The notes below the pieces were generated by a model. It had not been told where the DNA came from. It made no database searches and saw only the letters and a program-made list of their open reading frames with translations. Below, piece by piece: positions 16,101-24,514 of a stretch of DNA of 64,000 nucleotides; positions within the stretch are counted from its first letter, which is position 1, and each line of letters starts with the position of its first letter. The DNA comes from CATOSP01 sp965237775 (GTDB taxonomy: Bacteria > Chloroflexota > Dehalococcoidia > Lucifugimonadales > UBA3495): NCBI GenBank assembly GCA_965237775.1, contig OZ250155.1, positions 744,001-808,000 of the forward strand, given 5' to 3'. Made by a program: the position numbers and the translations under genes.

Positions 16101-17765
16101 TTAGAAGTTCCAGGAGGGCTGGTACTCCCCGAACACGTCCCGGAAGACATCCATCATCTCTCCCAGGGTGGCATACGCCTTCACCGCTTCCAGCAGCGGC
16201 GGCATCAGGTTTTCGGAACCCCTGGCCGCTTGTTCCAGGTTCCGCAGTTTCTCCGCCACTTCCCGGTTGTCCCTTCGGCGGCGCAGGTCGTTCAACTTCT
16301 GGACCTGGCGGTGTTCGCCTTCCCGGTCGACACGCAGCAGAGGCATTTCCTGTTCTTCACCGGTTATGTAATCATTAACCCCGACGGTGATGCGCTCCTT
16401 CCGGTCTTCCTCTATCTGGTAGGTATACGCGGCGTCCGCGATCTCCCGCTGCAGGTACCCGGTCTCCAGGGCGGGGATCACTCCTCCGATGTCGTCAACC
16501 TTCCGGAAGTAGTCATAAGCCTGGCTCTCAAGCTGATTGGTCAGCGATTCCAGGAAGAAGCTACCGCCCAGCGGGTCCACCGTGTCGGTAACTCCAGTTT
16601 CATGGGCGATGATCTGCTGGGTGCGGAGCGCCTGTAGCGCGGTTTCCGCCGATGGAAGAGCCCATGCCTCGTCCTTGGCGTTTGTGTGCAACGACTGGCA
16701 ACCCCCCAACACGGCGGCCAATGCCTGCAGCGACACCCGGGCCGCATTGTTCTCCGGCTGCTGCGCGGTCAGCGTCGCGCCCGAAGTCTGGGCGTGGAAC
16801 CGCAACCAGGCAGACCGAGGGTTCTTTACCTTGTAAGTCTCCGTCATCTCCCTGGCCCAGATACGCCGGGCGGCCCGGAACTTGGCGATTTCCTCGAAAA
16901 AGTTGTTGTGGACATTGAAGAAAAAGCTGAGCCTCGGAACAAACTCGTCGATGTCCAGGCCCCGGTCAAGACAATGGCGGACGTACTCGAACCCGTCGGC
17001 CAGCGTGAAGGCCAACTCCTGCACCGCGTTGGCCCCCGCCTCGCGGATATGATAACCGCTGATGCTGATCGGATTCCATTTGGGCATGTGGTGGGTGGCG
17101 AATTCCACCGTATCCACTACCAGCCGCATGGAGGGCTCAGGTGGGAATATGTACTCGTTCTGGGCTATATACTCCTTCAGTATGTCGTTCTGAAGGGTGC
17201 CGCCGACGTTCTTTAGGTCCGCGCCCTGCTTCTCCGCCACCGCGATGAACATAGCCCAGATGATGGCCGCCGGGCTGTTGATGGTCATGGACGTCGTGAC
17301 CTGGTCCAAGGCGATACTTTGGAACAGAGTTTCCATATCCGCCAATGAAGAGATCGCCACGCCGCAGGTGCCGAATTCCCCGGCTCCCCTGGGATCGTCG
17401 GTGTCCAGCCCGTAAAGCGTGGGCATGTCGAAGGCCACACTCAACCCCGTCTGACCGTTGTTCATGAGCAGCTTGAACCGCTCGTTGGTCTCTTCTGCCA
17501 GTCCAAACCCGGCAAACATCCGCATGGTCCACAGGCGGCCCCGGTACCCGGTGGGGTGAATCCCCCTCAGGTAGGGATATTCCCCCGGCAGGCCAATGTC
17601 ACGAAGGTAGTCCATCTCCGGGATGTCTTCCGGAGTGTAGACCTCCTGGACTGGCACCTGGGATGGAGTCTTGAAAGCGGCGCGGCGTTGAACGGCCGAA
17701 GCGTTCTTCTGCCGCCAACCGGCTCCCTGATTGCGCCAGCGTTCCATTTCCTCAGTGGAAAACAA
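16101..17765 (-). CDS. Methylmalonyl-CoA mutase large-subunit type protein (no B12 domain)
   Basis: 554 residues, matching the catalytic barrel half of acyl-CoA mutases. Landmarks are EVYTPEDIPEMDYLRDIGLPGEYPYLRG (quoted as position about 42-69), RMFAGFG, NGQTGLSVAFDMPTLYG, MTINSPAA and RFHAQTSGATLTAQQPENN, all classical McmA features, including the TYR-rich substrate channel. The C-terminal cobalamin-binding domain (DxHxxG) is absent, as in two-gene mutases where the small subunit is separate; that gene is not in the window. The reaction is the adenosylcobalamin-dependent conversion of (R)-methylmalonyl-CoA to succinyl-CoA, or a similar branched substrate. The ATG start carries only a modest upstream site. 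It fits the acyl-CoA and CoA-transferase content of the window. Confidence 0.9.
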   Translation of the reverse strand: MFSTEEMERWRNQGAGWRQKNASAVQRRAAFKTPSQVPVQEVYTPEDIPEMDYLRDIGLPGEYPYLRGIHPTGYRGRLWTMRMFAGFGLAEETNERFKLLMNNGQTGLSVAFDMPTLYGLDTDDPRGAGEFGTCGVAISSLADMETLFQSIALDQVTTSMTINSPAAIIWAMFIAVAEKQGADLKNVGGTLQNDILKEYIAQNEYIFPPEPSMRLVVDTVEFATHHMPKWNPISISGYHIREAGANAVQELAFTLADGFEYVRHCLDRGLDIDEFVPRLSFFFNVHNNFFEEIAKFRAARRIWAREMTETYKVKNPRSAWLRFHAQTSGATLTAQQPENNAARVSLQALAAVLGGCQSLHTNAKDEAWALPSAETALQALRTQQIIAHETGVTDTVDPLGGSFFLESLTNQLESQAYDYFRKVDDIGGVIPALETGYLQREIADAAYTYQIEEDRKERITVGVNDYITGEEQEMPLLRVDREGEHRQVQKLNDLRRRRDNREVAEKLRNLEQAARGSENLMPPLLEAVKAYATLGEMMDVFRDVFGEYQPSWNF

Positions 17766-17909
17766 AGAGATTACCTCCGGCGGTATAGGGTTAGCCTGGA
17801 GGAAGGTGCATTGAGGGTTGACGCTCCCTCCAAGCAGGTTGAAGTCTAAATTGGGTCCGTCAGAGTGTCAACGAATGGGGTATCTACCACTGTTCGGCGG
17901 TGAATGATT

Positions 17910-17930
17910 GGGCTGAGGTCGGCTCAGCCC
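17910..17930 (-). terminator. Hairpin downstream of tyrS, possible terminator
   Basis: Perfect 8-bp stem GGGCTGAG (17910-17917) and CTCAGCCC (17923-17930) with loop GTCGG. On the minus strand it lies 55 bases after tyrS, but the following AATCATTC is a poor T-tract. Confidence 0.4.
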
Positions 17931-17985
17931 ATGGAAGACTCACCCATCGCCATAGAGGGCATCGACTACGGGAAGGGTAGTGCTC

Positions 17986-19221
17986 CTACACCTTGACCAA
18001 CCGCACAAAGCGGCGGTTCCCGCGCTTCAGGACGGCGCGGTCTTGGAGGTCGAGGCTTGTCGCCCGGTCGTCCCTGGTGAGGCGGGTGGCGTCTCCGGTG
18101 GTGTTGTCAATTAGCTCGATGGCGCCCTGGTTGATGAGGCGCTTGGCTTCACTTACGCTCGCAGCCAGGCCCCCGTCGAAGATTATGTTGCTCAAACGGC
18201 GTCCTTCGTCTTCGGACTGACCGGTGAGGGACGGCTCGGCGAACTCGGGTATCTCGTCGGGGAGGCCGCGCCGCTGGACCACGTTTTCGAACTGGGTCTG
18301 GGCCGCGTTGGCCGCGGCGCGTTCGTGAAACTGGCTGGTAATCTCCAGGGCCAGTCTCTTTTTCAACTCAATGGGGTTGGTCTCACCCCTATTCTGGTCC
18401 ATCTCGGCCAGCTCTTCGCTGGGCACGTCGGTCAGATACTCAAAGTACGGGCCGATCAGGTCATCGGGCAGGGACATGATTTTGCCGTACATGTCCTCGG
18501 GAGGTTCTTCCAAGGCCACGTAGTTGCCCAGGCTCTTGCTCATCTTCTGCACGCCGTCGGTGCCGACCAGCATGGGCATCAGGAAACACTGTTGAGGACG
18601 TTGCCCCATCATGCCCTGAAGCTCCCGGCCCACCAGCAGGTTGAACCGCTGGTCCGTGCCGCCGAACTCGACGTCAGACTCGATGGCCACCGAATCGTAG
18701 GCCTGTAGCAACGGGTAGAGGAACTCGGTAATCGCGATGGGACGGTGCTCGCTAAACCGCTTGGCGAAGTCGTCCCGTTCCAAGAATTGCGCCACGGTGA
18801 ACCTGCCGGTGAGCCCGATCACGTCAGCCAGGGTGAACTTGCCGAACCACTCGCTCTGCCACACAACCTGGGTCCGGTCCCGGTCCACGACCTTGAAGAA
18901 CTGGCGCTGATAGGACTCGGCGTTGGAAATGACCTCTTCGTGGGTCAACGCGGGGCGGGTAACTGTTTGGCCGCTGGGGTCGCCGATCTGGGCCGTCCAA
19001 TCGCCGACAATCAATATGACCTGGTGGCCCAACTGCTGTAGCTGGTGTAGCTTTCTGAGTCCAACCACGTGGCCAAGATGAATGTCGGGCCGGCTGGGAT
19101 CGAATCCCATCTTTAGACGCAGGGGCTTGTCCTCACCCAGCATCCGGACAAATTCCTCGTGAGAGATTATCTCCTGGACGCCTCGGCGGGTGATGTCCTC
19201 GATAGCCGGTCCGCTAGTCAA
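17986..19221 (-). CDS. tyrS: Tyrosyl-tRNA synthetase
   Basis: About 411 residues. It charges tRNA-Tyr with tyrosine. Seen: the class I HIGH motif as PDIHLGHVVGLRK, KMSKSLGNYV as the KMSKS loop, GDWTAQIGDPSG in the Rossmann core, and a C-terminal S4-type RNA-binding domain (LSNIIFDGGLAASVSEAKRL... about residue 340 on). The gene model is shortened: frames opening at 19377 begin inside ribF with a non-family sequence. TTG 19221 is chosen because GGAGG sits six bases before it; it then overlaps the ribF stop (19214) by eight bases, a coupled pair. The organisation HLGH rather than HIGH and the motif order fit the TyrZ-like branch. Confidence 0.92.
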   Translation of the reverse strand: MTSGPAIEDITRRGVQEIISHEEFVRMLGEDKPLRLKMGFDPSRPDIHLGHVVGLRKLHQLQQLGHQVILIVGDWTAQIGDPSGQTVTRPALTHEEVISNAESYQRQFFKVVDRDRTQVVWQSEWFGKFTLADVIGLTGRFTVAQFLERDDFAKRFSEHRPIAITEFLYPLLQAYDSVAIESDVEFGGTDQRFNLLVGRELQGMMGQRPQQCFLMPMLVGTDGVQKMSKSLGNYVALEEPPEDMYGKIMSLPDDLIGPYFEYLTDVPSEELAEMDQNRGETNPIELKKRLALEITSQFHERAAANAAQTQFENVVQRRGLPDEIPEFAEPSLTGQSEDEGRRLSNIIFDGGLAASVSEAKRLINQGAIELIDNTTGDATRLTRDDRATSLDLQDRAVLKRGNRRFVRLVKV

Positions 19222-20167
19222 CCTGGACCTCCAAACCAGTGTTCTCCACGTCTTCCCGCAGTGCGGAGCGGCAATTTTCCACGTCCCTGCCCATCTGTTC
19301 AATAAGGGTCTCAACACTGGAAAAGGCTTCCTGGCCGCGCACCTTGGTAACGAACTCCACCTCCATGAATTTCCCATACAGGTCGGCGTCGAAATCTATG
19401 ATGAAGACCTCCACCAGCCGCTCGGTCAGATCGAAGGTGGGACGGACCCCGATGCTTGTCGCCGATGGGAACCGCTCCCCGTCGATGACCGCCCATGTCG
19501 CGTAGATACCGTCGCCGGGAAGCGCCAGTCCAGCGGGAAGGTCCAGATTGGCGGTGGGAAATCCGAGGGTGTTGCCCCGCCGGTGACCGGTCACGACAGT
19601 CCCATTGAGAGAGTATTTGCGTCCCATCAGCCGCGCGCCCCCCGATACGTCTCCCTCGGTGAGGGCGGACCGTATGCGGCGGCTCTTGACTGGTGTGCCG
19701 TCCAGTTCCAGCGGTTCCACCGACTCTACCCAAAAACCGAGTTCTGTTCCCCGCTGCTTGAGAAAGTCGATGTCGCCGCGCCGGTCGCGCCCGATGGCCG
19801 AGTCCGGGCCGGTCACCAGACCCTTCAAGCGCAGCTCTTCCACCAAAATCGAGGTGAAGTCTTCAGCGGACACCTGGGAAAGCTCGGGTGTGAAGTCCAG
19901 GCTAATTACAAGGTCGATACCCTGCTCTTTCAGAAGCCGTACCTTGGTCTCGGGCGAGGTGATGTAGCCGACGTGGGTCCCAGGGCGAAGAACAGTGATG
20001 GGGTGGTTGGTGAAAGTGATAACCGCGGGAGCATAGGTCGCGCCGGCCAACTCAACCAACCGGCTTAGGAGGCGCCGATGCCCCCGGTGAACTCCGTCGA
20101 AGACCCCGATAGTCAGGACAGTATCCCGGCCCGGGTCGATGCTGGCCAAACGCTGGCGGAGGTTCAT
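19214..20167 (-). CDS. ribF: Bifunctional riboflavin kinase/FAD synthetase
   Basis: About 317 residues. The N-terminal adenylyltransferase domain has TIGVFDGVHRGHRRLL (the G-x-F-D-G-x-H-x-G-H nucleotidyl-transfer motif), FTNHPI and a VITGPDSAIGRDRRGD-like stretch. The C-terminal kinase domain has GTVVTGHRRGNTLGFPTANL, with the PTAN metal and flavin-binding loop. It makes FMN from riboflavin and then FAD, which suits a genome with many flavin monooxygenases. The ATG at 20167 is chosen because upstream codons are not family-like. The tyrS start overlaps its stop. Confidence 0.92.
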   Translation of the reverse strand: MNLRQRLASIDPGRDTVLTIGVFDGVHRGHRRLLSRLVELAGATYAPAVITFTNHPITVLRPGTHVGYITSPETKVRLLKEQGIDLVISLDFTPELSQVSAEDFTSILVEELRLKGLVTGPDSAIGRDRRGDIDFLKQRGTELGFWVESVEPLELDGTPVKSRRIRSALTEGDVSGGARLMGRKYSLNGTVVTGHRRGNTLGFPTANLDLPAGLALPGDGIYATWAVIDGERFPSATSIGVRPTFDLTERLVEVFIIDFDADLYGKFMEVEFVTKVRGQEAFSSVETLIEQMGRDVENCRSALREDVENTGLEVQVD

Positions 20168-20446
20168 GCCGGCTCTGTTTCCTCTGGCGCCCTCTCCCCG
20201 TGTCGTCCCATCCAGGGTGATGAATCGGCGAAGCAAAGTGGGGATTCTTTGCGCTCGGATGGTAGCATAGCAAGCTAGGGCAGTCAAATAACGGCCCGCC
20301 TTCCCCCAATGGTGTAGGATGTTGATGATGACCCCTATACCTTGGTCTTGGACCATAACCGACCTGCTTCAAAGTGGCGAAAACCCAACTTTCATTTCAT
20401 AGCAAAGAAGCTTGACACTATGCTTAAATATGGCGCAGGTAGCCGG

Positions 20447-21007
20447 ATGCGCGTGGTTGCCGGTACAGCCAAAGGGCGCCGCCTGAAGGGGACTCTCTCC
20501 CCAGAGGCCAGGCCAACGACAGAGAGAGTTAGGGCGGCGATATTCAATATCCTGGGCCCCGAGCAGTACGAAGACCACCGGGTGTTGGACCTGTACGCGG
20601 GCTCCGGCAGCCTGGGAATCGAAGCCCTGAGCATGGGCGCGGGCTGGGCCGATTTCGTGGAGCGGAATCAGCGTCAATGCCAAGTAGTTCGGGCTAACCT
20701 GGACAGCGCTGGGTTCCAGCGGGCGGCGGGGGTGTATTGCAACACCGTCGAAGCCGCGTTGGCAACCCTGCCGGGGGGGTATCGACTGGTGCTCATGGAC
20801 CCTCCCTACAAGCTCACCAGCCTGGACGGGGCGCTTGAGGCCATCGCAACCACGGCCGGGCTGTTGGAATCAGGTGCAACGGTGGTCGTAGGCCACTCGA
20901 AGCGGCTGAGTTTGAAGCAGGACTACGGGCCACTGGAGATGGTGTCCCAACGCCGGTACGGCGATAACGCAGTAGACTTCTACCGGCACGAAGGAAGATG
21001 GATTTGA
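20447..21007 (+). CDS. rsmD: 16S rRNA (guanine(966)-N(2))-methyltransferase
   Basis: 186 residues from ATG 20447 (MRVVAGTAKGRRL, the conserved family start). SAM-binding motif I is VLDLYAGSGSLGIEAL and the catalytic motif IV is LMDPPYKL; RPTTERVRAAIFNIL is the RsmD signature. It methylates G966 of 16S rRNA on the 30S subunit. Codons upstream to 20342 are open but not family-like. Its last ten bases overlap the coaD start, so the two are translationally coupled, an arrangement common in many bacteria. Confidence 0.93.
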   Translation: MRVVAGTAKGRRLKGTLSPEARPTTERVRAAIFNILGPEQYEDHRVLDLYAGSGSLGIEALSMGAGWADFVERNQRQCQVVRANLDSAGFQRAAGVYCNTVEAALATLPGGYRLVLMDPPYKLTSLDGALEAIATTAGLLESGATVVVGHSKRLSLKQDYGPLEMVSQRRYGDNAVDFYRHEGRWI

Positions 21008-21486
21008 CCGTACTTTATCCAGGAAGTTTCGACCCGGTCACTCTCGGTCACGTCGATGTGACTCGGCGGGCGGCTAGGTTGTTCGACAAAATAGTAATCG
21101 GCGTCTACGACACACCCTCCAAGTCGCTGATGTTCGATACCGACGAACGGATGGACCTGTTCCGCAGATCCGTGACAGACATACCGAACGTGGAAGTCAC
21201 CAGCTTCCAGGGGTTAGTAGTGCGCTACGCACAGGAGATCGGCGCGAACACCATCGTCCGGGGGCTGCGCAGCGGCTCCGACTTCGAGTACGAATTCGAC
21301 ATGGCGTTCATGAACCGGAGACTGGCGCCGAACGTCGACTTGGTCTCCTTCATGACGTCTCTCGACTACATGTTTCTAAGTTCCAGTCTGATAAAAGAGG
21401 TAGCCATGCTTGGCGGCGACATTACCGGCATGGTGCCTCCTCACGTTATCGAGGCAGTCAACTCCAAATTTTCATCACGGGTCTAG
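20998..21486 (+). CDS. coaD: Phosphopantetheine adenylyltransferase
   Basis: 162 residues, the typical length. It transfers AMP from ATP to 4'-phosphopantetheine, the penultimate step of CoA synthesis. Seen: VLYPGSFDPVTLGHVDVTRR with the T-x-G-H nucleotidyl-transfer motif, RSGSDFEYEFDMAFMNR in the substrate site, and YMFLSSSLIKEVAMLGGD near the end. The ATG overlaps the rsmD stop. CoA supply fits the many CoA-dependent genes around it, but this is a housekeeping gene. Confidence 0.95.
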   Translation: MDLTVLYPGSFDPVTLGHVDVTRRAARLFDKIVIGVYDTPSKSLMFDTDERMDLFRRSVTDIPNVEVTSFQGLVVRYAQEIGANTIVRGLRSGSDFEYEFDMAFMNRRLAPNVDLVSFMTSLDYMFLSSSLIKEVAMLGGDITGMVPPHVIEAVNSKFSSRV

Positions 21487-21516
21487 GAAACAAGGGACCT
21501 GGGAAGAGGTGTCATC

Positions 21517-22029
21517 ATAGATATCATTAATATTATCGATCGTTTGGAGTCCCTAATCGAGACCAGTAAGGTCATGCCAGTGGGTGGGAATGTCCTGCTC
21601 GACAAGAAAAAGACCCTGGAACTGGTGGACCAACTCCGGTTGGCCATACCCCAGGAGGTCAAGGCCTCCGAAGAAGTGCTGGCGCAGAAGGACCACATCC
21701 TGAATCAGGCCCTCTCAGACGCCCGGCGCACCAAGGCTCAAGCCGAGGACGATTACCGGGACCGGGTCAACACCAGCGAGATCACGGGCCGGGCCCAGCA
21801 AAAGGCCGAGGAGACCCTGTCCGATGCCGATGAACGGGCGAACCGAATGCTCATGCAGTGCGAGCAAGAGGCCAAGGCTCGCCTGACAGAAGCTGACGCC
21901 TACGCCTTGCGCAGCCTCCGCGCCCTGGAAAAGCAGCTCAACAGCATCTCCGGCTCGGTGCGCAAGGGGATCGACCAGTTGGTCCAGGACACCGCAGTCC
22001 CGACAAATGGGTACCACGGCGGCGACTAG
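21517..22029 (+). CDS. Coiled-coil (ATPase subunit-like) protein with probable ATA start
   Basis: About 170 residues. A short N-terminal amphipathic segment (DIINIIDRLESLIETS) and VLLDKKKTLELVDQLRLAIP are followed by a long Lys/Glu/Ala-rich coiled coil (residues about 50-150) and a NGYHGGD tail. Proteins of this type follow coaD in many Chloroflexota and Firmicutes and are sometimes called V-type ATPase subunit H-like; the role is unknown. The first regular start codon is TTG 21544, but the frame is open and family-like upstream, and GAGG lies seven bases before ATA 21517, so a non-canonical start is proposed. ATC 21514 or ATT codons are alternatives. Confidence 0.65.
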   Translation: MDIINIIDRLESLIETSKVMPVGGNVLLDKKKTLELVDQLRLAIPQEVKASEEVLAQKDHILNQALSDARRTKAQAEDDYRDRVNTSEITGRAQQKAEETLSDADERANRMLMQCEQEAKARLTEADAYALRSLRALEKQLNSISGSVRKGIDQLVQDTAVPTNGYHGGD

Positions 22030-22181
22030 GCCCGGAACCCCTCCACTATACAAAGCCCAGGAAACCTCACGCCCGGGCCGCTGGAAGAATCGCGTTCGCG
22101 TTGGGGCCTGTATCCATGCGTCATCGCGGTAGAAGGCGAGGGTGGAGCTGAGGCGGTATCCTCACCGGGGTCCCCTGCCGC

Positions 22182-22235
22182 AACTATCACCCTGTCCGTC
22201 TCCCTAAGAGGGACGGGACCTGGCGCGGGTTTTTG
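22182..22235 (+). terminator. Possible terminator after the coaD operon
   Basis: An imperfect stem GTCCGTCTCCCT/AGGGACGGGAC with loop AAG and one bulge, followed after about ten bases by GGGTTTTTGG. The distance between stem and T-run is unusual, so this is a weak call. The rest of 22030-22333 shows nothing recognisable. Confidence 0.3.
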
Positions 22236-22333
22236 GCTTTAGCCTGCGTTCCGTGAGTGTTTCGGAGCCCGCTCCACGACGAATCCGTATGCCAAGGGGC
22301 CCTTCGTCGGAGCGTAAGCAGCCCCAATTTGGG

Positions 22334-22363
22334 TTGACATAGAATTTCCGCGCGGAATACAAT
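22334..22363 (+). promoter_or_regulatory. Sigma-70-type promoter for the bifunctional-nuclease gene
   Basis: -35 TTGACA (22334-22339), 18-base spacer, -10 TACAAT (22358-22363). It lies about 38 bases upstream of the ATG at 22402. The spacer contains the self-complementary core TTCCGCGCGGAA. Confidence 0.8.
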
Positions 22364-22401
22364 TGCTCAAATCTCCACAGTATCCTATGGAGGCGTCCTC
22401 A

Positions 22402-22962
22402 ATGCTCGAGATGTCGATAGATAGCATCCGGGTTAGCCCTATGAACTACCAACGAGTGGTGCTTCTTAAGGAGAAGGACGCCGACCGGTATTTGCCCATC
22501 TGGATCGGACCGGCTGAGGCTGACGCTATCGCGGTCAAACTCCAGGATCTGAGCGTGCCCCGGCCCCTCACCCACGACCTGCTGAGGACGGTCATCGACA
22601 CCTTGGGTGGATCGCTCAACCACATCCTGGTCAGCGATCTGCAAAACGACACGTTCTACGCCAAGATCACCATCCAGACCAACGGCGAGTCCAAGGAAAT
22701 CGACTGCCGCCCCAGCGACGCCGTAGCCCTGGCCGTCAGGGCCAAGGTGCCCATCTACGCCGAAGAATCGGTGATGGACAAGGCGGGAATTCTTCTGGAC
22801 AAGGAAACCGGAAAACCCATTACCGCAGATGAGACTCAAAGCTCGACGGAGGAGAAGCCGCCCGAAGTCAAGGAGGAAGACCTCCGCCGTATGTCAGCTT
22901 TCACGGATTTTATAGACTCTCTGGACCTGGAAGACTTCGGAAAACAGCAAGGCGGACGTTAA
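22402..22962 (+). CDS. Bifunctional nuclease family protein (BFN/DUF151)
   Basis: 186 residues. The N-terminal domain has YQRVVLLKEKDADRYLPIWIGPAEADAIA, then RPLTHDLLRTVID and IDCRPSDAVALAVRAKVPIYAEESV, all hallmark DUF151 stretches. Plant and archaeal relatives have been reported as nucleases; in most bacteria the activity is untested. The C-terminus (from about residue 133) is acidic and ends with an UvrB/UvrC-type tail ALRRMSAFTDFIDSLDLEDFGK-like helix. ATG 22402 is fixed by GGAGG eight bases upstream and a promoter at 22334. It is monocistronic, with a strong terminator. Confidence 0.88.
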   Translation: MLEMSIDSIRVSPMNYQRVVLLKEKDADRYLPIWIGPAEADAIAVKLQDLSVPRPLTHDLLRTVIDTLGGSLNHILVSDLQNDTFYAKITIQTNGESKEIDCRPSDAVALAVRAKVPIYAEESVMDKAGILLDKETGKPITADETQSSTEEKPPEVKEEDLRRMSAFTDFIDSLDLEDFGKQQGGR

Positions 22963-22989
22963 GTACCGCCCTGAAGCTCGAAAGGTTGA

Positions 22990-23026
22990 ACGGCCCCGGC
23001 GCAACCATCGCCGGGGCCGTTTCACG
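22990..23026 (+). terminator. Rho-independent terminator
   Basis: Perfect 12-bp stem ACGGCCCCGGCG (22990-23001) and CGCCGGGGCCGT (23009-23020), loop CAACCAT, followed by TTCACG. It separates the DUF151 gene from the ATP synthase operon. Confidence 0.8.
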
Positions 23027-23062
23027 TTCCCGGATGTCCGGGTTTCGTAGCCATAATGGCGT

Positions 23063-23091
23063 TTGACTTTTGCAATTGTCGATGCTAAGAT
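23063..23091 (+). promoter_or_regulatory. Promoter of the ATP synthase operon
   Basis: -35 TTGACT (23063-23068), 17-base spacer, -10 TAAGAT (23086-23091), about 20 bases before the first gene. No operator was recognised. Confidence 0.75.
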
Positions 23092-23112
23092 GCGAAACGT
23101 TTGGCGACAAGC

Positions 23113-23355
23113 ATGAATTGGTGGGTGCTGGCCCTTCGTCTAACCGGGTTGGGTTGGTACGTTGCCCTGTGCATAGTGGGCGGGGTCGCGGGCGGAGTCG
23201 CCTTGGACAAAGTCATAGGTACAACCCCTCTGTTCCTACTGGTAGGGGTCGTGCTGGGCAGTATCGTAGCGTTTTGGGGTCTCTATAAGATGGTACTACC
23301 TCTACTGTACGGCAGTAGGCCCGGCGGCTCTAGCGGAAGGCGGGAGGAGTATTAG
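23113..23355 (+). CDS. AtpZ/AtpI-like small membrane protein of the ATP synthase operon
   Basis: About 80 residues from ATG 23113; TTG 23101 is an alternative. Two hydrophobic helices, WWVLALRLTGLGWYVALCIVGGVAGGVALD and LFLLVGVVLGSIVAFWGLYKMV (landmark positions about 3-32 and 40-61), have the Gly-rich hairpin layout of AtpZ/AtpI proteins, which are thought to help c-ring assembly or Mg2+ supply. It is the first gene of the operon, just after the promoter, and its stop overlaps the GTG of atpB by one base. Which of AtpI or AtpZ it should be named is not settled by the sequence alone. Confidence 0.75.
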   Translation: MNWWVLALRLTGLGWYVALCIVGGVAGGVALDKVIGTTPLFLLVGVVLGSIVAFWGLYKMVLPLLYGSRPGGSSGRREEY

Positions 23356-24389
23356 TGCCTGCGGGCGCCGGAGCAAAACGGTTCCTCATGGCAGCCGGAG
23401 TGGGCTTATTGGTCCTCTTGGTCGTAGGCTTCGTTTTCGGGGCTATCGGCTCCAAAATGTTCGGCCTCGGCGATGGTTTCCTCTCCAAGCCTGAGATACA
23501 CCTCCCTCCCCAACCCATCTTCCCCGCTTCCACTCGCGATTATCATCTCGGCTTGACCGATGCCGCGGGACACAGCGCCAAGGCCGAGTCGGCAGACAAA
23601 ACCGCCGACACCAAGTCGACGGACGCCGGGCACGCCGCCGAGGGCGAGGAAGCCCACCACAGCAAGCCCTTGGGCCTTACCCAATTCGCCGTCACCAACA
23701 CCCTCCTATCCTCCTGGATCGCCACCATAGTCATCATCATCTTCTTCGTCGCCGGGGCTGGTAAGAAGCGCATTATCCCGGGAAGGTTCCAGGCGCTGGT
23801 GGAGACCCTGTTCGAGGCCGCCCTGAACTTCTGCGAAAACGTGGTGGGCCGGGACATGGGCCGCAAGGTCTTTCCGGTGGTGGCCACCATCTTCTTCTTC
23901 GTGCTGTTCAACGCCTGGTTGGCGCTGCTTCCCTTCTACCAATTCGCGGGCTTCGTGTTGGACGGGGAGTTGAAGGCCCACCTGCTCAGGTCCGCCGGGA
24001 CCGATCTCAATATGCCGCTTGCCCTGGCCCTGATCTCCTTCGTGTTTGTGGAGTACTGGGGGTTCCGGGCCCACGGTTTCGGGTATCTGAAAAAGTTCTT
24101 TGCCTTGGGCAACTTATTCCGGCTACGGCCTTCGGGCTTGATCGAAGCCTTCGTCGGGTTCCTTGAGCTCATAAGCGAGTTCGTGCGGATAGTGAGCTTC
24201 ACTTTCCGGCTCTTCGGCAACATGACCGCCGGCGAGATTCTGGTGGTGATGATTACCTTCTTGGTACCCTTCGTCGCGGCGGAGTTCGTCTTCGGGCTTG
24301 AGCTGTTGGTCGGACTAATCCAGTCCATCATCTTCGCGGCGTTGACTTTGGTGTTCCTATCCGTGGCTATCAGCCACGAGGAGCATTAA
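23355..24389 (+). CDS. atpB: ATP synthase Fo subunit a
   Basis: 344 residues, long for the family. It forms the proton half-channels next to the c-ring in the membrane. The key part is FTFRLFGNMTAGEILVVM (about residues 284-301), whose Arg is the essential stator charge; several hydrophobic helices precede and follow. The N-terminus has one helix (LLVLLVVGFVFGAIG) and then a polar low-complexity stretch, HSAKAESADKTADTKSTDAG and GHAAEGEEAHHSK (about residues 73-107), which adds a large loop outside the membrane before QFAVTNTLLSSWIATIVIII. The GTG start overlaps the preceding stop and has GGAGG seven bases upstream. Confidence 0.93.
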   Translation: MPAGAGAKRFLMAAGVGLLVLLVVGFVFGAIGSKMFGLGDGFLSKPEIHLPPQPIFPASTRDYHLGLTDAAGHSAKAESADKTADTKSTDAGHAAEGEEAHHSKPLGLTQFAVTNTLLSSWIATIVIIIFFVAGAGKKRIIPGRFQALVETLFEAALNFCENVVGRDMGRKVFPVVATIFFFVLFNAWLALLPFYQFAGFVLDGELKAHLLRSAGTDLNMPLALALISFVFVEYWGFRAHGFGYLKKFFALGNLFRLRPSGLIEAFVGFLELISEFVRIVSFTFRLFGNMTAGEILVVMITFLVPFVAAEFVFGLELLVGLIQSIIFAALTLVFLSVAISHEEH

Positions 24390-24514
24390 ATCCGGTAGCA
24401 GCTTAAATCGAAAAAGGCGATCGGTCCGGGAAGTGCGGGCCGTCAAGACAGCGGGGTTAGCCGGAGCCATCGAACGCTCCGAAACAGATTAGAACACAAG
24501 GAGGACTAACGGGC

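Noticed and set aside
19222..19377. N-terminal extension of tyrS
   Set aside because: The extra 52 residues come from the overlapping ribF gene in another frame and do not resemble tyrosyl-tRNA synthetases.
20412..20440. TTGACA upstream of rsmD as a promoter
   Set aside because: No -10-like hexamer at 16-18 bases; left out.
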